The position numbers and the translations under genes were made by a program. From Xestospongia bergquistia (Eukaryota > Porifera > Demospongiae > Haplosclerida > Petrosiidae), in the NCBI GenBank assembly GCA_963965975.1, contig OZ014413.1:7199501-7263500 (forward strand): a stretch of DNA of 64,000 bases. Direction: 5' to 3'. The notes under the pieces were generated by a model. The model did no database searches. It was not told the origin of the DNA and worked only from the letters and a program-made list of their open reading frames with translations. Numbering within the stretch: position 1 is the first letter of the stretch; each line of letters opens with the position of its first letter. This document shows, one piece after another, positions 35,319 through 46,790 of the stretch.

Positions 35319-38300
35319 TCATTGTAACCATCTTTTTACAATGTTAACCTTTCTGCAAACCCAGAGTACATGATATACAATGATCGTCACTAATGTAACA
35401 AATGTCAGAAACACAGAAGAAAAACAGATTACTTTTATCATTAATGGATCGGTGTAAAAAAAATACCAAAAAGTGAGGTAAGTAAATGTTAAGTTCATCA
35501 TCAAACCACTATCCAGAAGATTGATTAATTTGCTTCTAAATGGTTTGATATATGTTTGAATGACAAGGAAAATTACCAACATTAGATTTGTTGCAAAAAA
35601 GAGAGAATAAACATCAGTAGCTCTATATTTGGCATATATTCCATACAAAGAACATAGTAACAGAAGACGCAATGTAAACCAATATTGTTTACCTTCTTTA
35701 TAAGGAGCATGGATAGCTTCTAGAATAGGTCGTAAGTACTTGTTGGTACATGCTAGTGGTCTAAGTGGTTTAGCAAAGAGAAGTAGAAGTACATATGGTA
35801 ACAGTAAACCAATAACTACTATCAGAGTTACTATCATTAGTATACGATGGGAGTATCCTCCATACTTGACAGTACCATCTAAATACCAAACATAATATAC
35901 ATCATTTGGTGTGTAAACTTCAGCATATGTCATTACATTGATCAATTGAATGAGTAATCTTGAGATAGAGAGGTGAACAACAGTAACCAGTACTTGAACT
36001 GAGGAATGAGCTATTCTATTGGAAAGCTTTGGTGAAAAATGACTGAGGATAATCAGGACAATGACTATTGTCAGAAGATAAAGAGGAAACACAAAATTAA
36101 GGCTAGTTTTCCATAACTCTGTCATTCCATTGTAAAAACATCTAGGAAGGCCTGTCTCAAGATTCAAAACACGAATAATAAATATAGCAAATCCTGACAA
36201 TCGATCAATTGAAGATTTAAAGTGGTGATATCTTAACACATCAAGCAAACCACAATTAGCAGCCTGAGCATAGAATATAATTCCATTGAGTGTACCAGTT
36301 GTTAATGTAAGTTTAAGAGCATATAACAAATAAATAAGAATTGGACCAGTGACTAGATAAATACTTAGTGATGTTATCCAAGTATTACTACAATGCTGAC
36401 ATTCTGTAGACCCAAATACCACACTTAATCCCTCACTACATCTACCACATAATGTTCCTTCACGTTGATATAAACACAATGGTGGATGATAGTCAGTGAT
36501 ACATTCTGAAAGTTTAAAACTTTTATTAAATGATAAGTCACCACTGTAGAAGTAAGGTAGTGTGTGATTGCTATCACAATATCCAATTGGACAAGTTAAA
36601 GATACACCAAACTGTGTCTCCGTTTTGTTCTCATATTCTATTGTTCCTGCCCAAGAGATAAATGGCAAAGGTCTTGTTATTGTCTGACTAGTTACATTAC
36701 CAATAATAGGGACTGTAAGGTGATTATGTTTACTTAAGTTATCAAATGAAGATGAAAGTTCACAGATTCCTTTTATCTTATTCAAATCAAATCCTAATGG
36801 ACATGGATGTAATTTGACACTTTTTGTTAGAATTGATGGTTGATTGTATAGAGAGAATACAATCATTCCATCTATAATATTGGATTGATCATTTCCATGA
36901 ACAGTCATACTAATGGTTGTGCAATTTTTGCCTTCTTGTATCAGTTGTTCTTGATCATAAAAAGACAACCAGAGTTTTGTTGTTTTAGGAATAATAGGTT
37001 TTGAATAATTTCTAATAATATCAATTGCTATGGTAGAATAAACATTTCTATCAAGAGCATCAATAGCTGAAATACAGTAATAAATTTCCTGTCCTGGATA
37101 TATTTGTAGAGGTGGTTGCATATCAGTACCTTCAATAAGTTTTTGGGGAATAGTTGAAATCTGAAGCAAAGAAGAATTTGATTTCGTTTTTGCAAAATTG
37201 AAGTGTTGATGATAATATGTCATTATTTCATGAGGAGATTTAAGAAAGTCTGAGTTGTTAACATAACATGAGAATATAGGCTCCGCATATATTGACATTC
37301 CAGCTCTTTTTGCTTCATCGTCTGAGAACATTAATTGTTCAACATTTGAATCAATTCGTATGGCGCACTTTGCATTACCTCTGGCGTGTATAGCTCCTCC
37401 AAATAACTCAGCCCAATTATTAGTAAACGTGGCTATAACTTCGCTCATAAAATGTAGTTGACAGTTGCCTACGAGAAGAATTGCAGGACCATTTGTGGCA
37501 TAATTATTATTAAAAGTTAAATTACCAGATAGATAGACATTTGAGCCTTTAGAACTTATAACTGATCCATAATTGTTACTGAAGATAGATATCCCAGTGA
37601 TGTCAACTTTAGTAATTCTGTGGAAATAAAAAATACCTGCTGATGATACAAATGGGATTTCAATATATTGAGAATTCTTTGTAGCAATAGTACTGTCCAA
37701 TGTAATAGAGACATTGCCTGTATTGTCAGCAAACTGATAGACTGTGGCATATAGACAAGTTCCTGTATTTGCAACAAAATTTTCTGAAAATGTACATCTA
37801 CTAAAACGAATATCATGATGAACATGTCCAGGATTGACAATACTAATGTAGACAGCTCCATAGTCCAGATTGTTTATCGGCCTGTTGTCAATTCCTTTGT
37901 GTTTTAAAAATGATGTGTTAAAAATATAAAGTGGTGTTAGCTGTATTTCATTTGTAGATACATATAATGAATACCAGTAAAAAACAATGGCTGCTCCATG
38001 ACAGTGCTCAAAGTTAATGTTATGATTGAATACTGTATTGGTAATTGTTGTGTTAGTGTCAGCAAAAGTTTGATATTCCAAAATACACATACCACCTGCA
38101 AAGCTGCCAATATTTTCAAGAAAATGTGACTCAGATATATAAACTGACACCTGACTACTACTTTGTTGTGTGTAAAGTATTGTTAATCCAGCTGCATTGA
38201 CAATAGGATTGGAACCATCAGAAGATGATGGATGTTTGTTATAGTAGGTATCAGCAATGCAAGAATGAGTGTTGTAATCATAGTTATAAATGAAAGAGGC

Positions 38301-39023
38301 ATCATTAATATGTACGTCAGAGACCTGTTTAACACTGTGTTCTTCTTGAAAAGTATTGTTAATATCCATGTAATGAAGAAGAAAGCCACTTCCAATACTC
38401 TGGTTGTTATTTTGGTGAACTTTAATACTATAGGATGAATATGACATATTAACACTATTAATACTAGAGTTATATAAGTTCACACCAATCATAGCAAACC
38501 CATATGAGTAGTAGATGTTAACTTGAGTTATATTGATCTGACAATGAACAAAGACTAATGCAGCAGCATGAGATGAAGTGTAATACAGAGATGAACTATT
38601 GAGGTAGTCAGTGATAGTAGAATCCTGTATAGTAGTGAGATAAGTACCACAATCCTTAAATATCAATCGTTCTAGAGTCACTGTAGTGTTAAAGAAAGCC
38701 AGACCTCTTCTAGACTGTGGAAGAATCTCTGATGTGTCATTATGGACACATGTTATAGTTGCCATTTCTGTGAGAGAATCACTGCATATGCTAATCTTAC
38801 TAGTTTGGTTACTTGTCACTTGACAGAAGATACCACGCGAGAAGGTAAAATTGACAGAGCTGTTTAATGATAAAACAAGTTGTTGAGAGGACCATGTTGT
38901 GTCACACAGGTACTTCTCTAAATCAGAAGATGAATTAACTGATAGAATATGATTACTCTTTCCACTACATGGCATTAAGAAAGAAAAGAGAATTGACAAA
39001 AGATAAAAGAATATCTGTAACAT
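35319..39023 (-). CDS. G4: type 1 receptor-like protein, 1234 aa, tail lost to a stop
   Basis: This is the close paralogue of G1 with the same architecture. It has a signal peptide at 1-21 (ending CSGKS), beta-helix repeats (FTNNWAELFGGAIHARG near residue 531), CPLGF, LCGRCSEG...CQHC, about 8-10 membrane segments and APYKEGKQYWFTLRLLLL. It ends at VNIVKRWLQ, where G1 continues WFEWK: a TGG has become TGA at 35319-35321. The frame stays open for a further 50 codons to the G1-like stop at 35166-35168, including an intact SFYGSCSEFREPVLG motif. So a single nonsense change removes only the cytosolic tail. The protein could still fold and reach the membrane but would lack the conserved tail motif. 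The lesion must be recent. Confidence 0.88.
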   Translation of the reverse strand: MLQIFFYLLSILFSFLMPCSGKSNHILSVNSSSDLEKYLCDTTWSSQQLVLSLNSSVNFTFSRGIFCQVTSNQTSKISICSDSLTEMATITCVHNDTSEILPQSRRGLAFFNTTVTLERLIFKDCGTYLTTIQDSTITDYLNSSSLYYTSSHAAALVFVHCQINITQVNIYYSYGFAMIGVNLYNSSINSVNMSYSSYSIKVHQNNNQSIGSGFLLHYMDINNTFQEEHSVKQVSDVHINDASFIYNYDYNTHSCIADTYYNKHPSSSDGSNPIVNAAGLTILYTQQSSSQVSVYISESHFLENIGSFAGGMCILEYQTFADTNTTITNTVFNHNINFEHCHGAAIVFYWYSLYVSTNEIQLTPLYIFNTSFLKHKGIDNRPINNLDYGAVYISIVNPGHVHHDIRFSRCTFSENFVANTGTCLYATVYQFADNTGNVSITLDSTIATKNSQYIEIPFVSSAGIFYFHRITKVDITGISIFSNNYGSVISSKGSNVYLSGNLTFNNNYATNGPAILLVGNCQLHFMSEVIATFTNNWAELFGGAIHARGNAKCAIRIDSNVEQLMFSDDEAKRAGMSIYAEPIFSCYVNNSDFLKSPHEIMTYYHQHFNFAKTKSNSSLLQISTIPQKLIEGTDMQPPLQIYPGQEIYYCISAIDALDRNVYSTIAIDIIRNYSKPIIPKTTKLWLSFYDQEQLIQEGKNCTTISMTVHGNDQSNIIDGMIVFSLYNQPSILTKSVKLHPCPLGFDLNKIKGICELSSSFDNLSKHNHLTVPIIGNVTSQTITRPLPFISWAGTIEYENKTETQFGVSLTCPIGYCDSNHTLPYFYSGDLSFNKSFKLSECITDYHPPLCLYQREGTLCGRCSEGLSVVFGSTECQHCSNTWITSLSIYLVTGPILIYLLYALKLTLTTGTLNGIIFYAQAANCGLLDVLRYHHFKSSIDRLSGFAIFIIRVLNLETGLPRCFYNGMTELWKTSLNFVFPLYLLTIVIVLIILSHFSPKLSNRIAHSSVQVLVTVVHLSISRLLIQLINVMTYAEVYTPNDVYYVWYLDGTVKYGGYSHRILMIVTLIVVIGLLLPYVLLLLFAKPLRPLACTNKYLRPILEAIHAPYKEGKQYWFTLRLLLLCSLYGIYAKYRATDVYSLFFATNLMLVIFLVIQTYIKPFRSKLINLLDSGLMMNLTFTYLTFWYFFYTDPLMIKVICFSSVFLTFVTLVTIIVYHVLWVCRKVNIVKRWLQ

Positions 39024-39079
39024 GATACTGGAGCTTTATGGTTCGATCGTTTCTAGAGTTTGTCTGTTTACTATCTTCT

Positions 39080-39089
39080 GTATATATAC
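39080..39089 (-). promoter_or_regulatory. TATA-like core promoter of G4
   Basis: A TATATATAC word lies 57-66 bases before the G4 start with the same neighbouring words as in G1 and G5. Confidence 0.55.
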
Positions 39090-39090
39090 T

Positions 39091-39889
39091 CGTGACTTGA
39101 GTAAATTAGGAAATTCTCAAAAACTTCCTGTCATGCCAATTGATATTTCATTCATAACTATCAAGGCTACGCTTTTATAAATCACTATGGATCATAATAT
39201 TTTCTGCTTGACAATAAATTAGTATGATGTCTATTGTCATTATAAAAATGAAACCTGTAAAACTCAAAACAATTTTGTCTACCAAAAAAACTACCAAACA
39301 AAACAAAATTAATATATACAACTCCCTTGACATCAACAAAACTAGTGACAAGTTTACATAATAAAAAACAAGTTAACAATCTAAGAGCTAATAATTCTAA
39401 TATTTATGAAAATTACTGCTTTCCCTCTTATTGCCTTAAGAAAGAGAATTATGAAATGACTCTGTATTTTGACTTGAACCATACAAAGAACCATTGCCTT
39501 TGAGAACATAGTTGTCCATCAACAACTGGCCTTTTCTCTATTTAAAGTAAAAGAATTGAAGAATGCTTGTATTAAGGGTATCGTTTCTTTTAACTCAGAT
39601 AACATAATAGAAAAAAAAGCCAAAATTGTAATGCTGACTGATAGGAAATCATTATTTCAATTATTGCATCTTGAGGATTAATATGAAAAAAACATCTTGT
39701 TAATTGGATTATAAAGATCAAGTTACACATCATTGAGTGATTCAGTATACTGACTAGTCGATTCTTGAATAGTTTAAAGTATAAGCTTTTAAAAGTAAGA
39801 ATAATGTCATTATTGGTGTTGCTATAAAATATATTTTAAATAATTTACTGCTTTATAGTATGCATAAAAAATACATGTACTCACTAACA
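39091..39889. other. Spacer upstream of G4, no gene seen
   Basis: Counterpart of 20480-21285. No gene or RNA is recognisable. Confidence 0.6.
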
Positions 39890-40735
39890 AAAACAAATCG
39901 ACCTACAAACCAGTACTCCTTTCCTTCTTGTAGAGGTCTGACTATTCATTTACTTCTGTATACTGTATTGATCCTCCAAACATGAGAAAAGGACAAAGGG
40001 TTGTAAGAGAGGGATAAAAAATTATCGTAATGTGATAATCATTTAAATGAGATGTGGACCAACACCATATTTTACTGACCAGTCCCAATACCAAACATTG
40101 CAAGTCACGTGCAAACGTCAACTGATGTGAAGACATTAATAACAGCTAGTCCAATTTTGAAAAAGAGACTTGGACTGATGAGTGAGTTATTCTATTGGAA
40201 CGTCTAACATAATAATTACTGAGCATAATGAGGACAACAAACATTGTTAGAGAGAGCGGAAATATAAACTGAGACAAGTTTTCCATAACTCTGTCATCCC
40301 TTTGAATAAATAAGCACAGAGGAAAGTCAAGTCCTACATTCATTAATAATATGATAAAAGATCTTGGAGATCTTTGCTAAATCATTTCCTTTAAATAACT
40401 GCAGCAAATCTATTCCTCAACAATTTGTTGTGTACAGAAAATATTTCCATAAAGTGTACCATTTTTTAATGTATGTTTAAGGGCATAAAACACCTAAGGA
40501 AGTGGGAACCAGATGCTCCATAAAGGGAAGTCACCACAACCACCAATTACTACATTGCTTACACATGTAGAACAAAGTACTCCACTTTATTCACCACACC
40601 TACTACATAGCAAACCTCTACATTGATATTAACATATAGGACTACTATTATCTAAACAATTCTTCATGTCAGTACTATCTGTTAACATTGTTTTATTGCT
40701 AAGACTACAAAAATGATTACACTTGCTTTCACAGA
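39890..40735 (-). pseudogene. Diverged membrane-domain relic (third receptor clade)
   Basis: Sister of the relic at 21290-22110. The minus strand keeps SNRITHSSVQV, a MNVGLDFPLC-like word and Cys-rich remnants in different frames. Bases 40736-41201 are the shared spacer before G3. Confidence 0.65.
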
Positions 40736-41201
40736 TTAGAATTTCTATATAACTTTTAGTATATATATATTTCTTTACTATTAATTACTTTAATTATTGA
40801 AACTGAAACTAAACTTGAATAAATAAGTTAGATAGTTTCAAGCATGAGCAAAAATTGTGTCTCAATTGAATAGTCTATACTTCCTTATTGAGTCTTAATC
40901 AAAAATAAATTTTAATAAATAGCAAATGATATACATAATTGGATAATGTATAGTGAACTACCCAACACATTATATTAACAATTTTATGTAGTTATCAGCA
41001 TCCCTTGATGATGCTAATATAATATGTTATTAATAAACAAATTATCAAAGTGAAGGTCAACAACAGTAAAACATGTGGCAAGACAACTAAATTGGACTTT
41101 ATTATATAATTAACATACAACAATATGAATAATTACAATAAAATATAAAGAAGCAGAGTGCAAAGCACTGGTGATTGAATATTACAAACATTTTGTTTGC
41201 T

Positions 41202-44200
41202 TTAGTTTGAGCCCAACATTGGTTCCCTGAAGTTATCACATGAGTTATAAAAGGAATCATTAGCATTTTGTAATGGTAAACGATGAGATCTTTGGTTACC
41301 ATAGCGGTAGTTATGATTACAATGTGATAAATATTGATAGATTTTTGTACAAATGTCATTGACTTTTCTTTCTATTCTTTTTAGTTGTCCTGTAATTAAC
41401 AGCAAATGATAGACCAGTACAACAAAAAAGGTCATCAAGTACAAGAGGAGAGCTATTATACTATAAATTGTTATTTCTAAATGCTGCATTGTAAAGTATA
41501 TGTAGACAAGATTGAAGAGGAGCCAACAATCTAACAAGTTAATAAATTTACTTTTATAAGGTCTGAACATAGCTTGACCAAATATGAAGAAGACTAATAT
41601 AAAGGCAATGCCAATGTAAATGGTATGTTGATAAGGTTCAATACTGTACAGTAGGTACATCATAATAAGAAGTAAGAGGCGACCTACAAACCAGTACTGT
41701 TTATTATTCTTATATGGAGCATGGATAGCTTCAAGTATTGGTCTTGTGTATTCGTTGACACATGTCCAATGTCTAAGAGGTTTAGCAAAGAGGAGAAGGA
41801 GAACATAGGGTAAGAGGAGGGTGAAGACAACCAATGATGTGATTATCATGAGAGTAATATGTCCTTTATTACCATATTCCACTGACCCATCCCAATACCA
41901 TACATGATATGTATGCTCTGAAGTAAAGACTTTAGCTGGTGTAAAGGTATTGATAATTGCACCTAATAGTCTTCCAAATGAGAGGTGCACAACAGTAACT
42001 AGTACTTGAACTGCGGAGTCAGCTATTCTATTGGAAAGCCTTAGAGAAAAACGGCTGACGATAATAAGGACAACAACTATTGTCAGCAAATAAAGTGGGA
42101 ATAGTAAATTGAGACCAGCTTTCCATAACTCAGTCATTCCATTGTAAAAACATAGAGGAAATCCAAGTCCAAGATTTAGAAATGAAAGTAACACAATTAC
42201 AATATATTTTACAACTCCATTTTTCCCATTGTAAACACTCAACATATCTAGTATCCCAACATTAGCAGCCTGAGCATAGAATATAATTCCGTTGAATGCT
42301 CCAGTAGTTAATGTAAGTCTGAGAGCAAATAACAGGTAAATAAGAAGGGGTCCAGCTACTGCATAGAGGACTAGTGTCCACAACCACCAATTACTACATT
42401 GTCTACATTCCGATGAACCAAATACCACACTTAGTTTTTTACCTTTAACTTTACTACAGCCACCACACAATGGTCCTACACGATGATGTAAACACAGTGA
42501 TTCATGAGTTTCACAAGTCTTATTTTTTGAAGTATATATACCAGTTTGATTACTGCAAAAAAAGGCTCCATTACCATTACAATAGCCAAGTGGACATTGC
42601 ATTGAGACACCAAAATCTGCGGACATATTAACATGACCAGCCCAGGTATTGCCATGTAAATTTGGTCTTACTATGGACAAGTAATCAATGTCACAATCAA
42701 CCTTATAGCCATAAACAAAATAAAAATCTTTGTTGTAAAAAGCTGGTGAGCAGACACACAGATGTTTTTCATTGTGCCAAACAAAACCTAAAGGACAATG
42801 TTGTAATATAAAATTGACTACTAGAGCAGATGAAAAAGTAGATAGAGAAAATACTAACTTTCCTTCAATGGTATTAGAGCCTTTTTTATTATAAATTGTA
42901 AGTCCAGATTTAGTGCATTTTTCACCTTCATATATTATTTGTTCTTTTGGATACTGATGTAGTTCAGTTATTGTACCAATGTTAACTGCTACTCTTGAAT
43001 GGACGTTTCTTTTTACAGCATCAATAGATGCCATATAGATCCTGATCTTCTGACCTGGATAGGTGTTAATTGATTTGATAGAATTTCTGTGCGTACCATT
43101 AGGATAACAGAAAGTTAGTTTTGAAGCTGAAGTTGATATAGTGTGCAGTTTATTCACTTTCTTGCTTTCAATGAAATGAAAGTGGTTCCTAAAAAATTCT
43201 AGCAATACTGTGTTATTAGAAATTTTTTGCTTGGCTCGACATGAAAAGAGTGGATAAGCGTATATTGAATTACCAGCACGGATAGCTATGTTTCCTGTAA
43301 ACGAAATACTACTTTGGTTTCTAACATTTATTAATTGTATGATACATTGTTCTTTTACTAATAAGCTATTTTCTATGCCAGAATTTGCGTATATTGCTCC
43401 ACCAAATTCCTGAGCTTGATTATTAGTAAAGTTAACTACAGCTCCTCCAATAAAATAAAGATATCCATTACCTAGTAATCTAATAGCAGCACCTCTGGAT
43501 CCAACATTGTTGCTAAAAGTCACATTGGCATATTTAGACAGATAAACATTAGAGTTGAGAGCATCAATCACAGATCCATAGTTGTTAGTGAAGGTTGACG
43601 TTCCAGTAATAGATACATTTGCTACATTACTAAAAGAGAAGATTCCAGCAGTTGAAACAGTCTTAAATCTTAACTTTTGAGAGTTATTCCTTGCATATAT
43701 GTCTTCAAGAACAACGGCGATGTTTGAAAACTTTTTAGTATTATCATCAACAGAGACAAAAAAACAGGCTCCAGTCAGCCATACCAAGTTATTTTGAAAG
43801 CTGCAGTTTTTAAAATGAATATCTATTTTAACAGTCTTGTCTAGTTCAGCTACAGCAACATATACTGCACCAGCGGCAGAACAATTATGACAATGTCCTG
43901 TGTGATTATAAAACTTTGTATTTTGAATTAACAATACTTGGTGTTGAGTCATTAATAAATCTGTTACTTTAATCCAATATAAAGCAAGACCTGCTCCATG
44001 TAAAAATGACTTAGGACCATTAGCATTATCAGAAAACAGACAGTTATTAACAATTGTGCTTGTATTAAGAGAACTGTTGTAATGAAGAACAAGCAGACCA
44101 CCTGGTGAATTATAGCTTCCCACATTAGATGTAAATTCTGTATTGTTAATAGTAACACTGGCAAAATATGTTTGTTGAGTATAAAGTACAGTCAGACCAG

Positions 44201-45008
44201 CAGCATTAACAATATTCAAGTCATCATTAGAGAACTCAGTGATATAGGGATATGCTTTATGTAAATTATAGTTATTTTTAAAACGTACATAGTTGACATT
44301 AACATTTGTAGGATACATCATTAGTTGATGATCAAAAAAATGTAAAAGAGCACCACAACCAATTGTCCTTCTTTTGTTTTCAGTATGACGATATAGATCA
44401 TTACTAAGAGTTGAATTAGACATATTAACTTCACTGATACTAGAGTTATTATATAAATTTATACCAATCATTGCAAATCCATATGAGTAGTAGATGTTAA
44501 CTTGAGTTATATTGACCTGACAATAAACAAAGACTAAGGTAGCAGCAAAAGATGAAAGGTAATACAGAGATGAACTATTGAGGTAGTCAGTAATCATAAT
44601 ATCTTGAATGGTAGTAAGATATGTGCCACAATTCTTGAATACCAACTGTTGTAGAATCACTGTAGTGTTGAAGAAAATTAGACCTCTTCTAGGTTGTTGA
44701 ATGGCATCCAATGTATCATTATAATTACATGTTATAATAGCAGATTCTGTGTAAGAATCACTGCTTATATTAATTCTACCAGTCTCATAATAAACTTGAC
44801 AGAAGTTACCAGATGAAATAGTGAAGTTGATAGAACTGTTTAACAAGAGCACAAGGTATTGAAAGGATCGTGTTGTGTTACACAAGTACTGCTCTAAATC
44901 TGAAGATGAGTTAACATGATACGTAATAGCACTGTCTTCATTACTATAACCACTAAAGATTAGTATGAAAAGATACGATAACATCAAAGTAGTGTTCTGT
45001 GGAGCCAT
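41202..45008 (-). CDS. G3: intact type 2 beta-helix multi-pass membrane protein, 1268 aa
   Basis: One uninterrupted frame. The signal peptide is within residues 1-23 (LMLSYLFILIFSGYS). The ectodomain begins with the patch CGTYLTTIQD...ITDYLNSSSLYY near 126-150, nearly the same as in type 1, then diverges. Beta-helix repeats include FTNNYGSVIDALNSNVYL and FTNNQAQEFGGAIYANSG (about 523-540). CPLGFVW and LCGGCSK...CRQC precede the membrane domain, which has NVGILDMLSVYNGK, MTELWKAGLNLLFPLYLL, APYKNNKQYWFVGRLLLL and about 8-10 hydrophobic segments. The tail ends NDSFYNSCDNFREPMLGSN. It is the only intact gene of its type here, and a TATA word precedes it. A minus-strand AATAAA lies at 41098-41103, a plausible poly(A) signal. 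Function is unknown; a surface receptor or sensor is a guess from architecture. Confidence 0.9.
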   Translation of the reverse strand: MAPQNTTLMLSYLFILIFSGYSNEDSAITYHVNSSSDLEQYLCNTTRSFQYLVLLLNSSINFTISSGNFCQVYYETGRINISSDSYTESAIITCNYNDTLDAIQQPRRGLIFFNTTVILQQLVFKNCGTYLTTIQDIMITDYLNSSSLYYLSSFAATLVFVYCQVNITQVNIYYSYGFAMIGINLYNNSSISEVNMSNSTLSNDLYRHTENKRRTIGCGALLHFFDHQLMMYPTNVNVNYVRFKNNYNLHKAYPYITEFSNDDLNIVNAAGLTVLYTQQTYFASVTINNTEFTSNVGSYNSPGGLLVLHYNSSLNTSTIVNNCLFSDNANGPKSFLHGAGLALYWIKVTDLLMTQHQVLLIQNTKFYNHTGHCHNCSAAGAVYVAVAELDKTVKIDIHFKNCSFQNNLVWLTGACFFVSVDDNTKKFSNIAVVLEDIYARNNSQKLRFKTVSTAGIFSFSNVANVSITGTSTFTNNYGSVIDALNSNVYLSKYANVTFSNNVGSRGAAIRLLGNGYLYFIGGAVVNFTNNQAQEFGGAIYANSGIENSLLVKEQCIIQLINVRNQSSISFTGNIAIRAGNSIYAYPLFSCRAKQKISNNTVLLEFFRNHFHFIESKKVNKLHTISTSASKLTFCYPNGTHRNSIKSINTYPGQKIRIYMASIDAVKRNVHSRVAVNIGTITELHQYPKEQIIYEGEKCTKSGLTIYNKKGSNTIEGKLVFSLSTFSSALVVNFILQHCPLGFVWHNEKHLCVCSPAFYNKDFYFVYGYKVDCDIDYLSIVRPNLHGNTWAGHVNMSADFGVSMQCPLGYCNGNGAFFCSNQTGIYTSKNKTCETHESLCLHHRVGPLCGGCSKVKGKKLSVVFGSSECRQCSNWWLWTLVLYAVAGPLLIYLLFALRLTLTTGAFNGIIFYAQAANVGILDMLSVYNGKNGVVKYIVIVLLSFLNLGLGFPLCFYNGMTELWKAGLNLLFPLYLLTIVVVLIIVSRFSLRLSNRIADSAVQVLVTVVHLSFGRLLGAIINTFTPAKVFTSEHTYHVWYWDGSVEYGNKGHITLMIITSLVVFTLLLPYVLLLLFAKPLRHWTCVNEYTRPILEAIHAPYKNNKQYWFVGRLLLLIMMYLLYSIEPYQHTIYIGIAFILVFFIFGQAMFRPYKSKFINLLDCWLLFNLVYIYFTMQHLEITIYSIIALLLYLMTFFVVLVYHLLLITGQLKRIERKVNDICTKIYQYLSHCNHNYRYGNQRSHRLPLQNANDSFYNSCDNFREPMLGSN

Positions 45009-45053
45009 TATTTCAGAATGGTGGCAGAATAATTAGATTAATCAGATATTTTT

Positions 45054-45067
45054 GCTTATATACTATC
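45054..45067 (-). promoter_or_regulatory. TATA-like core promoter of G3
   Basis: A GTATATAAGCAAAA word lies about 46-59 bases before the start. It is identical in the upstream regions of G2, G6 and G7 and unlike the type 1 promoter. Confidence 0.6.
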
Positions 45068-46315
45068 CTGTATCAATATATAGTCCTGTTGATAATAGCA
45101 GGTGCCTTGTCTTCAAAACAACATTGAAAGTACATTAAAATTATGTCAACTATAATCATACTTTCATTTTATTGGATGTTTTAAGCGTGAAGTCTCTATT
45201 CAACAAAAACACAAATGAATAATAGCACATTTTTGAAGTGTCTTGGCAACTCTTTATTTGTGTTCTAATCTAATTTGTAAGATAATTGATGTAAATGTTC
45301 ATGTTACAGTGAAACAACATAGACCTGGCAATTTAATTGAGACTCGAGAATTCAGTTTAGCTTAAAGCCATAACGAATTATTAAGGACTGAAAACAAATT
45401 GGTGAAAAATAACGAGCTGATTGACATTGTACTTGTAATTGAGACTTATTGTTTGTGATGTAGATTAGCAGTATAGACAAGTACTAAGTTTATTTTATCT
45501 CTTTCAATATATTGCCATATATAATAATACACATTCCTGTATATTGAAAATGGTTGGTACATTGTCTTAAAAACAACATTGAAACTATATATAAATTATA
45601 TCACTTACATAAGATAATCATACTTTCATTTTATTGGATGTTTTTAGAGTGAAGTCACTATTCAACTAAAACATGAGAGAATGGTAGCACATTTTTGAAA
45701 TGTTTTAACAATTAATGCTCTAGGTCTACACTCAAGTATGTCAAGTATATATTTATTCTCTTTATTAATGAAACTAAAAATTATATTAAGTATACAACTC
45801 TGTATTTACTTTAGGAAAGAATGTCTAATTTCAATATTAGTCTATAAAAACATTCAGTCATCATAAATAATTGCGTTACATGTATTGTATGGTATGTCAT
45901 TGAAGATAGACATTTTGTATATTAGCCAAAATATATCCCATTGTCTGATTGTTTTAATTAGCGGCTTCTGACAACATTTAACTTTCATTAATGTAATCTT
46001 AAATGGTATAAAGTAAGAATGATATCATGAATGATGTTGATATTGTGCATATCTTAAAAACTACTCTGTAATAAGTATAAATGCTGCACACTCTCATTAA
46101 CAAAAACAATGTAACATGACTGATCTAAAATAATCACATGACTACATAGTAGATGGTAAAAGGTTATTTAATCAAGAAAATAAAAATCAATAGAAATAAA
46201 AGATATGATAAGATAATACTGTTCAGTAATTACATGTACCTGGATCTTTCACATGTAAATATATAAAATATTATTGAATGACTATAGTATGGTTGGAAAT
46301 GGAGAGATTTGTCAC

Positions 46316-46605
46316 TAGAATTCTATTGTCAGGAGAAAAAGTGAAAAGACTAAATTGAGACCAGTACTATGTTGTTCCATTGTAAAAGCATAGAGCAAAG
46401 TCAAATCTTATGAAAATTTTAAATACTTCTAATTATGAAATCACTTCCAGGGTATGATCACAACAAATCTATTCTTCCACAATTTGCAGTAGCCTTAACA
46501 TAGAATATAATTTCGTTTGAGTGTACCAGGTGCTAATGTGAATCTGAGAGCATATAACAGGTAAATGATGAGGGGAAGAGCTACTGCATAGAGGACTAAT
46601 ATCTA
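46316..46605 (-). pseudogene. Short membrane-domain relic
   Basis: The minus strand matches the receptor region around MTELW, the following helix and the QAAN/first-helix region, compacted and frame-broken. Copies are at 59915-60190 and, longer, at 60990-61665. Confidence 0.55.
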
Positions 46606-46738
46606 TCTAATCTTTTCATATGTTTCATATTTGTTTACAGTAAAATAAGTAAAATTTAAATCATATAAAAAGTTTGTTCATATATTACCTAACACCAAGT
46701 AATGATGTCTAATAAAGTAAAGCACACATATAATACTA

Positions 46739-46790
46739 ATATTAATATTAATATTAATATTAATATTAATATTAATACTAATATTAATGA
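46739..46790. repeat. (ATTAAT)n microsatellite
   Basis: About eight hexanucleotide units with one interruption. The duplicate at 60322-60376 differs slightly in unit order and number. Confidence 0.9.

Noticed and set aside
46739-46790. ATTAAT array as a CRISPR-like or satellite array
   Set aside because: It is a simple hexanucleotide run with no spacers.
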